Origin: Prunella strophiata
Taxonomy: Eukaryota; Chordata; Aves; Passeriformes; Prunellidae
NCBI GenBank assembly: GCA_036583965.1
Contig: JAZBQD010000027.1
Location: forward strand, 31,150,776 to 31,214,775
Direction of reading: 5' to 3'
Length of the DNA stretch: 64,000 nucleotides
Shown in pieces: positions 1 to 10,538 of the stretch (its first letter is position 1; each line of letters opens with the position of its first letter). The translations under genes and the position numbers were made by a program. The notes under the pieces were generated by a model. The model made no database searches, had not been told where the DNA came from, and saw only the letters and a list, made by a program, of their open reading frames with translations.

Positions 1-79
1 CAGAAGAAAACATCTGTCTTCAGTTTCTGCTCCCTCTGCCCTTTCTCTGTTCCTTTTCAATGTCATTGCAATTACAAAA

Positions 80-200
80 TATCCAAGGTCAGGTTGGATG
101 GGCTTGGAGCAAGCTGGGCTAGTGGAAGGTGTCCCTGCCCATGGCAGGGGTGGCACTGGATGGGTTTTAGTGTCCCTTCCAACCCAAATCCATCCATGGT
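80..200 (+). mobile_element. CR1 LINE 3'-end fragment
   Basis: This is the 3' untranslated tail of a CR1 non-LTR retrotransposon. It begins in the CAAGGTCAGGTTGGATGG block, runs through GTCCCTGCCCATGGCAGGGG and GGCACTGGATGGG, and ends in TCCCTTCCAACCCAAAT. The usual terminal ATTCTATG octamers are missing or decayed. The copy is 5'-truncated and non-coding. The family call is from recognition of the motif order, not a search. Confidence 0.85.
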
Positions 201-1325
201 TTATTTTCCAGCAAGGCACAAACAAGCCTCCTTTTAACTCAAGTATAATTAAGCACCTCATTTTTTATCTAACTTTTTAATAGGTGACAGTCTTTGCACT
301 GAAGCGAGGATCCAGCCAGCCCAAAAATACCATGTTGCTATTTTTTTTTTTTAGTGGGAAAAGATGAATATTATGTCTTTGGAGCACTCTATATACAGCC
401 ATAGGAGTTATATTTATTCATGCTGGCCCCCCAACTTGGGGACATGAAATTAGTACAAGAGATAAAAAAGGATGCTTTTATGCATATGTTATGAAATTTA
501 TGTATGCACCTTTGCTCACATTGTTCCAAAGGGAGAATTTTTCACAGTAGGCATCAGTTGCTTAATTAGCACAGAATAATTAAAACTCACTGCAGGGAAA
601 ATTCCGTAACCCCACAGCAATTATATGGGGAGAGTTCATGGTTACTGCATTGACAAAGCAAAAATAACTTCTAGGTAGGTTACCAAAAAATACCAGATAT
701 TCAAAAGTGCCTTGGAACAGAAAGACTCCTCAAGCTACTCAGAAAATTAAACCAGAAAAAACCCAAGTATCTAATAGTCATCAGTAATGTCCAATCAAGC
801 ACTGTATTAACTGCTTTCACTTCATTTTTCAGACTCAGTTCTTCTATTGATTTATGTAGATCCCTGAACCTTGAGAAATACATTTGGTATAATTAGACAG
901 CAATAGCAACTCCAGACTTCATTAATAATCATGAAAGAGTTCATTTGCTACCAATAGGAACTCATTTACAGTGCACTGTTTATTTAGTGCTCATAAACAA
1001 ACATCTATCAATGTTCAGCACATCTTAGGCTTTTTAAAAAATTATTTAATGACCTTGCCTGGTCTAGAAAAAGTCAAAATTCTCCACAGGAAAATGTTTT
1101 TACCATCAGAATGGTTGACAGAAAGTGTCTGTCAAAACCAATAACGAATCTGAATTAGACTGGGTGGGTTTGGTGAAATTAAAAATGAGGGCCATTCATG
1201 GATTTCATTTTGCACTTCCCATTTTATTTTGGCACCAATATTCTGCTACAAGACCTCATTTTCATTTGGTTTCATCCTTAGTATTTCCCTTTCCCTTGTA
1301 CTGCACCAAACCCTATTTTCCTGGG
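201..1325. other. AT-rich unique sequence, no gene seen
   Basis: I see no exon-like open frame here. There is a T-rich run near 340-352. The stretch around 480-640 is AT-rich with homeodomain-type TTAATTAG and AATAATTAAAA motifs and few signs of repeat decay, which is the look of a conserved non-coding element. That is an impression from composition only. Confidence 0.4.
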
Positions 1326-1560
1326 GGTAAGGGGCCAATGGGACCCTGGGGACAGGTCAGGGAGTGACCCTGCCACTGTGCCCAGCCCTGGGGACACCTC
1401 TGGAGTGACCCTACCCCTGTGCCCAGCCCTGGGGACACCTCTGGGTGCTGTGTCCAGCTCTGGACCCCCAGCCCAGCAGGGACAGGAGCTCCTGGACCTG
1501 AGCAAGGGCCTGGAGCAAGGGAGGGGGAACTCAGCCCTGGGGGTCCTGGATGTCTCTGAG
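1326..1560 (+). mobile_element. CR1 LINE fragment upstream of array 1
   Basis: The segment follows CR1 order. GTGCTGTGTCCAGCTCTGG (about 1445-1463) matches the CR1 region just after the reverse-transcriptase domain. GGGACAGGAGCTCCTGGA and GGGCCTGGAGCA follow. The copy then jumps to GGGAACTCAGCCCTGGGGG, lacking about 60-70 bases that the sister copy at 7090-7230 keeps. It ends in degenerate decamers (TGTCTCTGAG, 1551-1560) and passes directly into array 1. A 41-bp tandem duplication is nested inside it (1361-1442). Confidence 0.65.
1361..1442. repeat. 41-bp tandem duplication inside CR1
   Basis: Two adjacent 41-bp units (1361-1401 and 1402-1442) start GGAGTGACCCT and end GGGGACACCTCT. They differ at two positions. 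A decayed third start follows. The unit corresponds to the CR1 stretch normally reading CCTGGTGAGGCCACACCTGG, so the duplication arose within the element. Confidence 0.85.
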
Positions 1561-2580
1561 TGTCCCTGGGTGTCCCTGGGTGTCCCTGGGTGTCCCTGGG
1601 TGTCCCTGGGTGTCCCTGGGTGTCCCTGGGTGTCCCTGGGTGTCCCTGGGTGTCCCTGGGTGTCCCTGGGTGTCCCTGGGTGTCCCTGGGTGTCCCTGGG
1701 TGTCCCTGGGTGTCCCTGGGTGTCCCTGGGTGTCCCTGGGTGTCCCTGGGTGTCCCTGGGTGTCCCTGGGTGTCCCTGGGTGTCCCTGGGTGTCCCTGGG
1801 TGTCCCTGGGTGTCCCTGGGTGTCCCTGGGTGTCCCTGGGTGTCCCTGGGTGTCCCTGGGTGTCCCTGGGTGTCCCTGGGTGTCCCTGGGTGTCCCTGGG
1901 TGTCCCTGGGTGTCCCTGGGTGTCCCTGGGTGTCCCTGGGTGTCCCTGGGTGTCCCTGGGTGTCCCTGGGTGTCCCTGGGTGTCCCTGGGTGTCCCTGGG
2001 TGTCCCTGGGTGTCCCTGGGTGTCCCTGGGTGTCCCTGGGTGTCCCTGGGTGTCCCTGGGTGTCCCTGGGTGTCCCTGGGTGTCCCTGGGTGTCCCTGGG
2101 TGTCCCTGGGTGTCCCTGGGTGTCCCTGGGTGTCCCTGGGTGTCCCTGGGTGTCCCTGGGTGTCCCTGGGTGTCCCTGGGTGTCCCTGGGTGTCCCTGGG
2201 TGTCCCTGGGTGTCCCTGGGTGTCCCTGGGTGTCCCTGGGTGTCCCTGGGTGTCCCTGGGTGTCCCTGGGTGTCCCTGGGTGTCCCTGGGTGTCCCTGGG
2301 TGTCCCTGGGTGTCCCTGGGTGTCCCTGGGTGTCCCTGGGTGTCCCTGGGTGTCCCTGGGTGTCCCTGGGTGTCCCTGGGTGTCCCTGGGTGTCCCTGGG
2401 TGTCCCTGGGTGTCCCTGGGTGTCCCTGGGTGTCCCTGGGTGTCCCTGGGTGTCCCTGGGTGTCCCTGGGTGTCCCTGGGTGTCCCTGGGTGTCCCTGGG
2501 TGTCCCTGGGTGTCCCTGGGTGTCCCTGGGTGTCCCTGGGTGTCCCTGGGTGTCCCTGGGTGTCCCTGGGTGTCCCTGTG
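1561..2580. repeat. Array 1: decamer minisatellite (TGTCCCTGGG)n
   Basis: There are 101 uninterrupted identical copies of TGTCCCTGGG (1561-2570), then one edge copy, TGTCCCTGTG (2571-2580). No internal substitution or indel is visible. The unit contains no stop in any frame, so all six frames stay open and give artificial repeat peptides such as CPWVSLGVPG; these are not genes. GGG runs recur every 10 bases with 7-base spacers on both strands. The left junction grades from CR1 sequence through degenerate units; the right junction is TGTCCCTGTGTGCAGG. Complete homogeneity implies recent expansion, or an assembly consensus effect. Confidence 0.98.
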
Positions 2581-2603
2581 TGCAGGGAGTGGCAGAGCCC
2601 AGG
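2581..2603 (+). mobile_element. Right flank of array 1, homologous to array 2 flank
   Basis: TGCAGGGAGTGGCAGAGCCC follows the last decamer. The minus strand at about 5233-5270 reads TGTGTGCAGGAGCTCAGAGC after array 2, so the two loci share about 30 bases here. The homology ends near 2603, where locus 1 runs into unrelated sequence with an inverted repeat. Confidence 0.55.
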
Positions 2604-2609
2604 CTAACA

Positions 2610-2642
2610 CACAAACCCCCTAAACTTTTCTGGGGGTTTGTG
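2610..2642. repeat. Perfect 11-bp inverted repeat beside array 1
   Basis: CACAAACCCCC (2610-2620) and GGGGGTTTGTG (2632-2642) are exact reverse complements with an 11-base spacer. A direct near-copy of the left arm plus spacer, starting CACAAAACCCCCAAAAC, occurs at about 2650. The structure begins 30 bases after array 1 ends. Confidence 0.9.
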
Positions 2643-2650
2643 GGCTGGAC

Positions 2651-4479
2651 ACAAAACCCCCAAAACTTTTCTTCTTATCTTACTTTATCTTTAGAAAAAT
2701 GTGAATGACCTCCCAATGTTTTTGGACTTGATGTTCTCCATGGGTCACAAAGTTTTCACAGACATTTTTTTTCCAGTGAAGAAGTTGCTGTAATTGAAGT
2801 GACTTTGGGAGAGCCTTCAGGAAAATGATGGGAAGCTATTGGATCGCCTGCACTGGCTGTGCCTGCTGAGATAAAGTGGCACAGAACATTCCACTGGTGG
2901 GGGTTTTTGACAACATATAAATGTTTGATGGAGATCAGGAAACCTGTTCCGCCTTTGAGTTGGTTTTAGGAGCATGGAAAGGAGGGGGAAACTAAAAGAG
3001 AAGGAAGATGAAGCAGTTAAACAGGAATGCTGTCAGTGTGCTGCACTCATGGAAGGAGTTTGTGTTTATTCTGTCCAGCTGTGCCAGCAGAAGGTGGGAA
3101 AAGAGGGCCCAGGGGAGGTTTATATAAAACAATTACTGGAGCTTTCAACTAATTTCTTCCCCAAGTGGATCTCTGAAAAATCCCAATTTCTGAAGTCAAT
3201 CTCAACCATGAACTGCTGCTTTGTCCAGCTTTTGAGATGACATCCTCTGCATCCCAAAAAATGCCATAGAAATCTCACTCCATCCTTCTGTCCTAAACAT
3301 GAACTTAAGTCAAATCCTAGTCACATCCCCTTGAATCCTTTCCCGTGAATCCTTTAGATTACCTGCATTTTCATGAATGGGTCCAGAATGAAAATCAGCA
3401 ACAAAAAATGTTCCAAAACCCCATTAAAAGTCTTATTTATCTCATTTATTAATGGCCATGACATTGCACTCCTTCATACTGGAGTAAATGAACAACTAAA
3501 CAGGGGAAAAGGCAGTGAAGATTCTGCCTGCTGCAAAAATAACACAGAGAACTTGCTTTATTAACTTCTTCAAAGCTTTCAGGGAATTGAAAGGGAAAAC
3601 AAATCCCCTTTTCGGGTCATTTAAGCCAGTTTATAGTGGACAAAATTACATCAAGCCACCATAAACAGATTTGTACAGGTGTAAGTGAAGTAGAGCCTGA
3701 ATTACTGTGACATTTTCAAATTCAATTAAATGGCTGAAAAAATGTCTTTAATGTGAACCTCTGTGCTTGGGTCCATTACACGGTGGAGTGTGTGGCAGGA
3801 GATTGCTGTGATGCATAATCCACACCCAGCAGGATGGATCAGAGGCAGAGCCCCTTCTTCCACAGGTCTGCTTTCATTAGCTGCCATGGAATCCCTCCTG
3901 TTTACACCACAGCAGCACTTTAATTCTGAATATTTGAGAGCTGAGGGTACTGAAGATGACTTCACTGTGCCTTTTATTAGGCACTGTAGTTGTGAGCTGG
4001 GAGACAGAGCAGGGGCAGTGACAGATTTGCAGACACACTAAAAAACAGCAGTGAGAGCAGAGTTCAGTCAAGGCAAATGCCAAGGTGATATAGTGGGGAG
4101 ATAAAGAGAACTTGTGAGAGGGCAGGAAAGTTGAACCAGTGGAATAAATCTCCTGCTCCGGGGTAATGTCCCAAAGCAGAAGTTTACCTGATGAGTGGCT
4201 ATGATCTCCATCCCTGAATACAGCATCAGCTTCATGCCCCACCACACACCTCTCTGGGTGTTATTCAACATCACACTCATCACTTCTAAGTGGGCAGAGC
4301 CATGTTCATTCTGTCAGCTCCACTGACTCAGGATGTGCCATTCCTGAACCTATTCATGAGGGCTTTTATCCTCTAGGAGTGTGTAGGAAGCCATGGCTAG
4401 TGAATGGCAAAATTTAATTTGCTGCTCTTCCTCTTACTGCAGCCACTAAAGACAAGTGGTCTAAATAAAGGGATATTTA
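2651..4479. other. Unique sequence, no gene seen
   Basis: Open frames here are short and do not resemble any protein I know. The composition is ordinary AT-rich avian non-coding DNA. Neither large repeats nor CR1 motifs were seen. Confidence 0.45.
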
Positions 4480-4634
4480 AGCTGTAGGTGCCCCTGGGAG
4501 TGTCCAAGGCCAGGCTGGATGGGGCTTGGAGCACCCTGGGCTAGTGGAAGGTGTCCTGCCTATGGCAGGGGTGGCACTGGATGGGTTTTGGGGTCCCTTC
4601 CATCCCAAACCATCCAGGGGTTCCATGATTCTAC
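4480..4634 (+). mobile_element. CR1 LINE 3'-end fragment
   Basis: The CR1 3' end runs from a decayed GCTGTGGCTGCCCCTGG block through GTCCAAGGCCAGGCTGGATG and GCAGGGGTGGCACTGGATGG, to TCCATGATTCTA at the terminus. It is 5'-truncated and in the plus orientation. Confidence 0.9.
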
Positions 4635-4965
4635 CAGTTACTAAGGAATGGACAGCTCCAGTCTTGCTCCAGTAGGTCACTCATCAGATCAAATCCACTG
4701 AGCTCACACAAGTGTGGTGATTCATATGGATTCTGTAAAACACACTGGCAAGCTTTTCAGAAATGAACCACTAAAGAGCACACAAATACTCATTCTGGCA
4801 ATAGAATGTGCCTAACTGGCCTTTCTGTCCTGAAAAATCAAATCATTTTTGGCTCTGGTAGGATGAGGTAGTTACTCTAAACGAGGGCACTCTTTTCTCA
4901 TCTTTATCAAATAAATCTCTCAGAAAGGATGAATTTCAAGACCTGGACCTCAGCACTCTGCTGGA
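4635..4965. other. Unique sequence between two CR1 copies
   Basis: AT-rich sequence with no convincing open frame, repeat or motif. It separates the plus-strand CR1 at 4480-4634 from the minus-strand CR1 that carries array 2. Confidence 0.45.
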
Positions 4966-5261
4966 AGAGAATCAAAGAACCCCAAGATGGGTCAGGCTGG
5001 CATGGCCACAGTGGCTGCTGTGGTGGCACCTCCCTGCTCCAGCAGAGCCATCCCAGAGCCCAGGGCACAGCAGTGTGTCCTTTGGCTCTGGAACATCCCA
5101 GGGAGGAGAGCCCAGAGCCTCTGTGGGCTCTGCTCAGGGCTGGCACTGCCAGGGCAGCAGCTCTGCCTCCTGGGCAGGGGAATTGCTGGGCTCAGCCCTG
5201 CCCCTGGCTCTGGGGCCATGGCTGGGGCTGGGGCAGAGCTGGGGCTGCTCTGAGCTCCTGC
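4966..5261 (-). mobile_element. CR1 LINE 3' portion, downstream of array 2
   Basis: Read on the minus strand, this ends in GGTTCTTTGATTCTC, a CR1-like terminus. Further in lies the complement of AGAGCCATCCCAGAGC, CAGGGCACAGCAGTGTGTCC and CCAGGGAGGAGA, the block order seen in CR1 3' regions. With 7090-7230 it forms one minus-strand CR1 copy interrupted by array 2. The assignment to one copy is inferred from order and orientation. Confidence 0.6.
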
Positions 5262-7094
5262 ACACAGGGACACACTGGGACAGACACACTGGGACACACT
5301 GGGACACACTGGGACACACTGGGACACACTGGGACACACTGGGATAGACAGACTGGGACAGACTGGGACACACTGGGACACACTGGACAGACAGACTGGG
5401 ACACACGGGACACACTGGGACAGACTGGGACACACTGGACACACTGGGATAGACAGACTGGGACACACTGGGACACACTGGACACACTGGGACACACTGG
5501 GACAGACTGGGACACCACTGGGACACACTGGGACACACTGGGACAGACTGGGACAGACTGGGACAGGACAGACTGGGACACCACTGGGACACACTGGGAC
5601 ACACTGGGACAGACTGGGACACCACTGGGACACACTGGGACAGACAGACTGGGGACAGATGGGACACACTGGGACACACTGGACACACTGGGATAGACAG
5701 ACTGGGACACACTGGGATAGACAGACTGGGACAGACTGGACAGACAGACTGGGACACACTGGGACACACTGGGACACACTGGGACAGGACAGACTGGGAC
5801 ACACTGGGACACACTGGGACAGGACAGACTGGGACACACTGGGACACACGGGACAGACAGACTGGACAGACAGACTGGGACCACACTGGGACAGACAGAC
5901 TGGGACACACTGGGATAGACAGACTGGGACAGGACAGACTGGGACACACAGACTGGGACACACTGGGATAGACAGACTGGGACACACTGGGACACACTGG
6001 GACAGACTGGGACAGACAAACTGGGACAGACAGACAGGGACAGACAGACTGGGACACACTGGGACAGACTGGGACAGACTGGGACAGACAGACTGGGACA
6101 GACTGGGACAGACAGGGACAGAGTGGGACAGACAGGGACAGACAGACTGGGACACACTGGGACACACGGGACACACTGGGACAGACAGACGGGACAGACA
6201 GACTGGACAGACTGGGACAGACTGGGACAGACAGGGACAGACAGACTGGGACACACTGGGACAGGACTGGGACAGACAGACTGGGGACAGATGGGACAGA
6301 CAGACTGGGACACACTGGGACAGGACTGGGACACACTGGGACAGGACTGGGACAGACAGACTGGACAGACAGACTGGGACAGACAGACAGGGACAGACAG
6401 ACTGGGACAGACGACTGGGACAGACAGACTGGGACAGACTGGGACACACTGGGACCACTGGGACACACTGGGACAGACAGACTGGGACAACTGGGACAGA
6501 CAGACTGGGACACACTGGGACAGACAGACTGGGACAGACTGGGACAGACTGGGACAGACTGGGACAGACGGGACAGACTGGGACACACGGGACACACTGG
6601 GACAGACAGACTGGGACGACAGACTGGGACAGAATGGGACAGACTGGGACAGAATGGGACACACTGGGACAGACAGACTGGGACGACTGGGACAGACAGA
6701 CTGGGACACACTGGGACAGACAGACTGGGACAGACTGGGACAGGACAGACTGGGACAGACGGGACAGACAGACTGGGACACACTGGGACAGACAGACTGG
6801 GACGACAGACTGGGACAGACAGACGGGACAGACTGGGACAGAATGGGACAGACTGGGACAGACAGACTGGGACAGACTGGGACAGGACTGGGACAGACAG
6901 ACTGGGACACACTGGGACGGACTGGGACAGACAGGGACAGAGTGGGACAGACAGGGACAGACAGACTGGGACAGACTGGACAGACAGACTGGGACACACT
7001 GGGACAGGACTGGGACAGACAGACTGGGACACACTGGGACGGACTAGGACAGACAGGGACAGACAGACTGGGACACACAGGGACACCCAGGACC
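5262..7094. repeat. Array 2: heterogeneous 10/14-bp minisatellite
   Basis: About 1.8 kb of tandem units built from CACTGGGACA, GACTGGGACA and the 14-mer GACAGACTGGGACA. Variants are many: CCACTGGGAC, GACAGGACTGGGAC, GACGACTGGG, GAATGGGACA, GGGACAGATGGG. Units near the low-coordinate end are mainly CACTGGGACA; GACAGACTGGGACA units become common toward the high-coordinate end. No frame is coding; long open frames rich in WDRQTG or CPSLSQSV arise because the unit lacks stops. Higher variability than arrays 1 and 3 suggests an older array. Confidence 0.97.
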
Positions 7095-7230
7095 CCCAGG
7101 GCTGAGTTCCCTCTCCCTGGGCTCCTCTCCAGGCTGAGCAGCCCCAGCTCCCCCAGCCTTTCCTGGGCACTGAGCTGCTCCAGGCCCTTCAGGATCATTG
7201 TCACCATCAAGAAGCCCATGAGCATCCCAA
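7090..7230 (-). mobile_element. CR1 LINE segment upstream of array 2
   Basis: On the minus strand this reads GACAATGATCCTGAAGGGCC, then TGGAGCAGCTC, GGGGCTGCTCAGCCTGGAGA, GGGAGAGGGAACTCAGCCC and TGGGGGTCCTGGGTGTCCC, then the array. TTCAGCCTGGAGA-type sequence is a standard CR1 landmark after the reverse-transcriptase region. The last 25-30 bases before the array match those before array 1 almost exactly. Confidence 0.75.
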
Positions 7231-8036
7231 ACCACACCAACACATTCCAGGCCTTTCCCATTCCACACTTGATTCACCACCCACCCCAGCAACACCCTGG
7301 AGCCCCATTTGCAAGGCCAGAACTGACCTGCTAAAGCACAGCTTGATTTGCCTAAGATGGAGCTTAAAAAACAGTGACAAAAGTGGTTCCCAACCTATTC
7401 TCCCTGTTTCCTGGCCATTCTGTTTTTTCCTTTAAATTCATACAAAGAAAAGGTATCAGCTTTGAGAGATGATTGTACCAGTGATGCCAGGAGGTGATCC
7501 GGGCTTCCTTCTTTCCTAAGGCTCACCATGACTTCAAGCTTGAGGGTGCCCATGAGGGCCCTACCAGACTACAGGAGTGAACAATTTTAATAATTTAATG
7601 ACTCTCCATGAGGAGTGAGCCATGTCAGGCTGAATCACCCCAAAAGAGGGATCCTGAAGCCCAGCATCAGGTGGTGAGTGATCCCCATTCCAGGGGGATC
7701 TCCCACCCCAACACAACTTGGAGGAGTTTGCCAAGCTCTTGCTCTCAGGTCTTTGTGTGTCTGTCATTCCAGTGATGCCAGCAGCTCAATTAACTCCAGC
7801 AGATATTATCCATATGCTTAAGCTCTTTATGGGATTGCAGTCCAAGCCATTAGCAGCAATATCGTTTGCTGACTGAAATAGATTTTTACTTTGTAAATAT
7901 TGTCAGATGGAAAGGCTCAGCTTGGTTGTGGGCAGGGGAAACCACAGGATAAATACTCCACAGTTTGTATTTTATATTGCATTATTCCAAGGAAAAAAAT
8001 CTCACTTAAAATACAACAACAACCCCCTGGCTGCCC
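7231..8036. other. Unique spacer between arrays 2 and 3
   Basis: About 0.8 kb with no recognisable gene. The part at 7785-7915 (around CCATATGCTTAAGCTC, GCAGCAATATCG and GTAAATATTGTCAG) looks like slowly evolving non-coding DNA. It meets array 3 abruptly at CTGGCTGCCC (8027-8036), with no CR1 junction. Confidence 0.4.
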
Positions 8037-10538
8037 GACAGACTGGGACACACTGGGACAGACTGGGACAGACTGGGACAGACTGGGACAGACAGACTGG
8101 GACAGACAGACTGGGACAGACTGGGACAGACTGGGACAGACTGGGACAGACTGGGACAGACAGACTGGGACAGACAGACTGGGACAGACAGACTGGGACA
8201 GACTGGGACAGACAGACTGGGACAGACAGACTGGGACAGACAGACTGGGACAGACTGGGACACACTGGGACAGACTGGGACAGACTGGGACAGACAGACT
8301 GGGACAGACAGACTGGGACAGACAGACTGGGACAGACTGGGACAGACAGACTGGGACAGACTGGGACAGACTGGGACAGACAGACTGGGACAGACTGGGA
8401 CAGACAGACTGGGACAGACAGACTGGGACAGACAGACTGGGACAGACTGGGACAGACTGGGACAGACAGACTGGGACAGACTGGGACAGACAGACTGGGA
8501 CAGACAGACTGGGACAGACTGGGACAGACTGGGACAGACTGGGACAGACAGACTGGGACAGACAGACTGGGACACACTGGGACAGACTGGGACAGACAGA
8601 CTGGGACAGACAGACTGGGACAGACTGGGACAGACAGACTGGGACAGACAGACTGGGACAGACTGGGACAGACAGACTAGGACAGACAGACTGGGACAGA
8701 CAGACTGGGACAGACAGACTGGGACAGACAGACTGGGACAGACAGACTGGGACAGACAGACTGGGACAGACTGGGACAGACTGGGACAGACAGACTGGGA
8801 CAGACAGACTGGGACAGACTGGGACAGACAGACTGGGACAGACTGGGACAGACAGACTGGGACAGACTGGGACAGACAGACTGGGACAGACAGACTGGGA
8901 CAGACAGACTGGGACAGACTGGGACAGACAGACTGGGACAGACAGACTGGGACAGACAGACTGGGACAGACTGGGACAGACAGACTGGGACAGACAGACT
9001 GGGACAGACAGACTGGGACAGACTGGGACAGACTGGGACAGACTGGGACAGACTGGGACAGACTGGGACAGACTGGGACAGACTGGGACAGACTGGGACA
9101 GACTGGGACAGACAGACTGGGACAGACAGACTGGGACAGACAGACTGGGACAGACAGACTGGGACAGACAGACTGGGACAGACAGACTGGGACAGACAGA
9201 CTGGGACAGACAGACTGGGACAGACAGACTGGGACAGACTGGGACAGACAGACTGGGACAGACTGGGACAGACTGGGACAGACAGACTGGGACTGAGACA
9301 GACTGGGACAGACAGACTGGGACAGACAGACTGGGACAGACTGGGACACACAGGGACAGACAGACTGGGACAGACAGACTGGGACAGACAGACTGGGACA
9401 GACTGGGACAGACAGACTGGGACAGACTGGGACAGACTGGGACAGACAGACTGGGACAGACTGGGACAGACAGACTGGGACAGACTGGGACAGACAGACT
9501 GGGACAGACAGACTGGGACAGACTGGGACAGACAGACTGGGACAGACTGGGACAGACAGACTGGGACAGACTGGGACAGACAGACTGGGACAGACTGGGA
9601 CAGACTGGGACAGACTGGGACAGACAGACTGGGACAGACAGACTGGGACAGACAGACTGGGACAGACAGACTGGGACAGACAGACTGGGACAGACTGGGA
9701 CAGACAGACTGGGACAGACTGGGACAGACAGGCTGGGACAGACAGACTGGGACAGACTGGGACAGACTGGGACAGACAGACTGGGACACACTGGGACAGA
9801 CTGGGACAGACAGGGACAGACAGACTGGGACAGACAGACTGGGACAGACAGACTGGGACAGACAGACTGGGACAGACAGACTGGGACAGACTGGGACAGA
9901 CAGACTGGGACAGACTGGGACAGACAGACTGGGACAGACAGACTGGGACAGACAGACTGGGACAGACAGACTGGGACAGACAGACTGGGACAGACTGGGA
10001 CAGACAGACTGGGACAGACAGACTGGGACAGACAGACTGGGACAGACAGACTGGGACAGACTGGGACAGACAGACTGGGACAGACAGACTGGGACAGACA
10101 GACTGGGACAGACAGACTGGGACAGACAGACTGGGACAGACTGGGACAGACTGGGACAGACTGGGACACACTGGGACAGACTGGGACAGACAGACTGGGA
10201 CAGACAGACTGGGACAGACAGACTGGGACACACTGGGACAGACAGGGACAGACAGACTGGGACAGACTGGGACAGACTGGGACAGACTGGGACAGACAGA
10301 CTGGGACAGACTGGGACAGACAGGGACAGACTGGGACAGACTGGGACAGACAGACTGGGACAGACTGGGACAGACTGGGACAGACAGACTGGGACAGACA
10401 GACTGGGACAGACAGACTGGGACAGACAGACTGGGACAGACAGACTGGGACAGACAGACTGGGACAGACAGACTGGGACAGACAGACTGGGACAGACAGA
10501 CTGGGACAGACTGGGACAGACAGACTGGGACAGACAGA
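8037..10538. repeat. Array 3: 10/14-bp minisatellite (GACAGACTGGGACA)n
   Basis: About 2.5 kb built almost entirely from two units: S = GACTGGGACA (10 bp) and L = GACAGACTGGGACA (14 bp), with rare CACTGGGACA units. Substitutions are few; for example CTAGGACA near 8678, CTGAGACA near 9295, CACAGGGACA near 9350 and GGCTGGGACA near 9730. S and L alternate irregularly; roughly ten S in a row lie near 9020-9110, followed by about nine L. Stops are absent from the unit, so long artificial frames cross it. Neither flank resembles CR1. Confidence 0.98.

Noticed and set aside
1313..2614. Open frames of 350-433 residues with perfect 10-residue repeats (TPRDTQGHPG or CPWVSLGVPG)
   Set aside because: They are direct translations of the decamer array. 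Every frame on both strands is open because the unit lacks stops. Both strands and several frames cannot all be coding, and the flanks are CR1 sequence.
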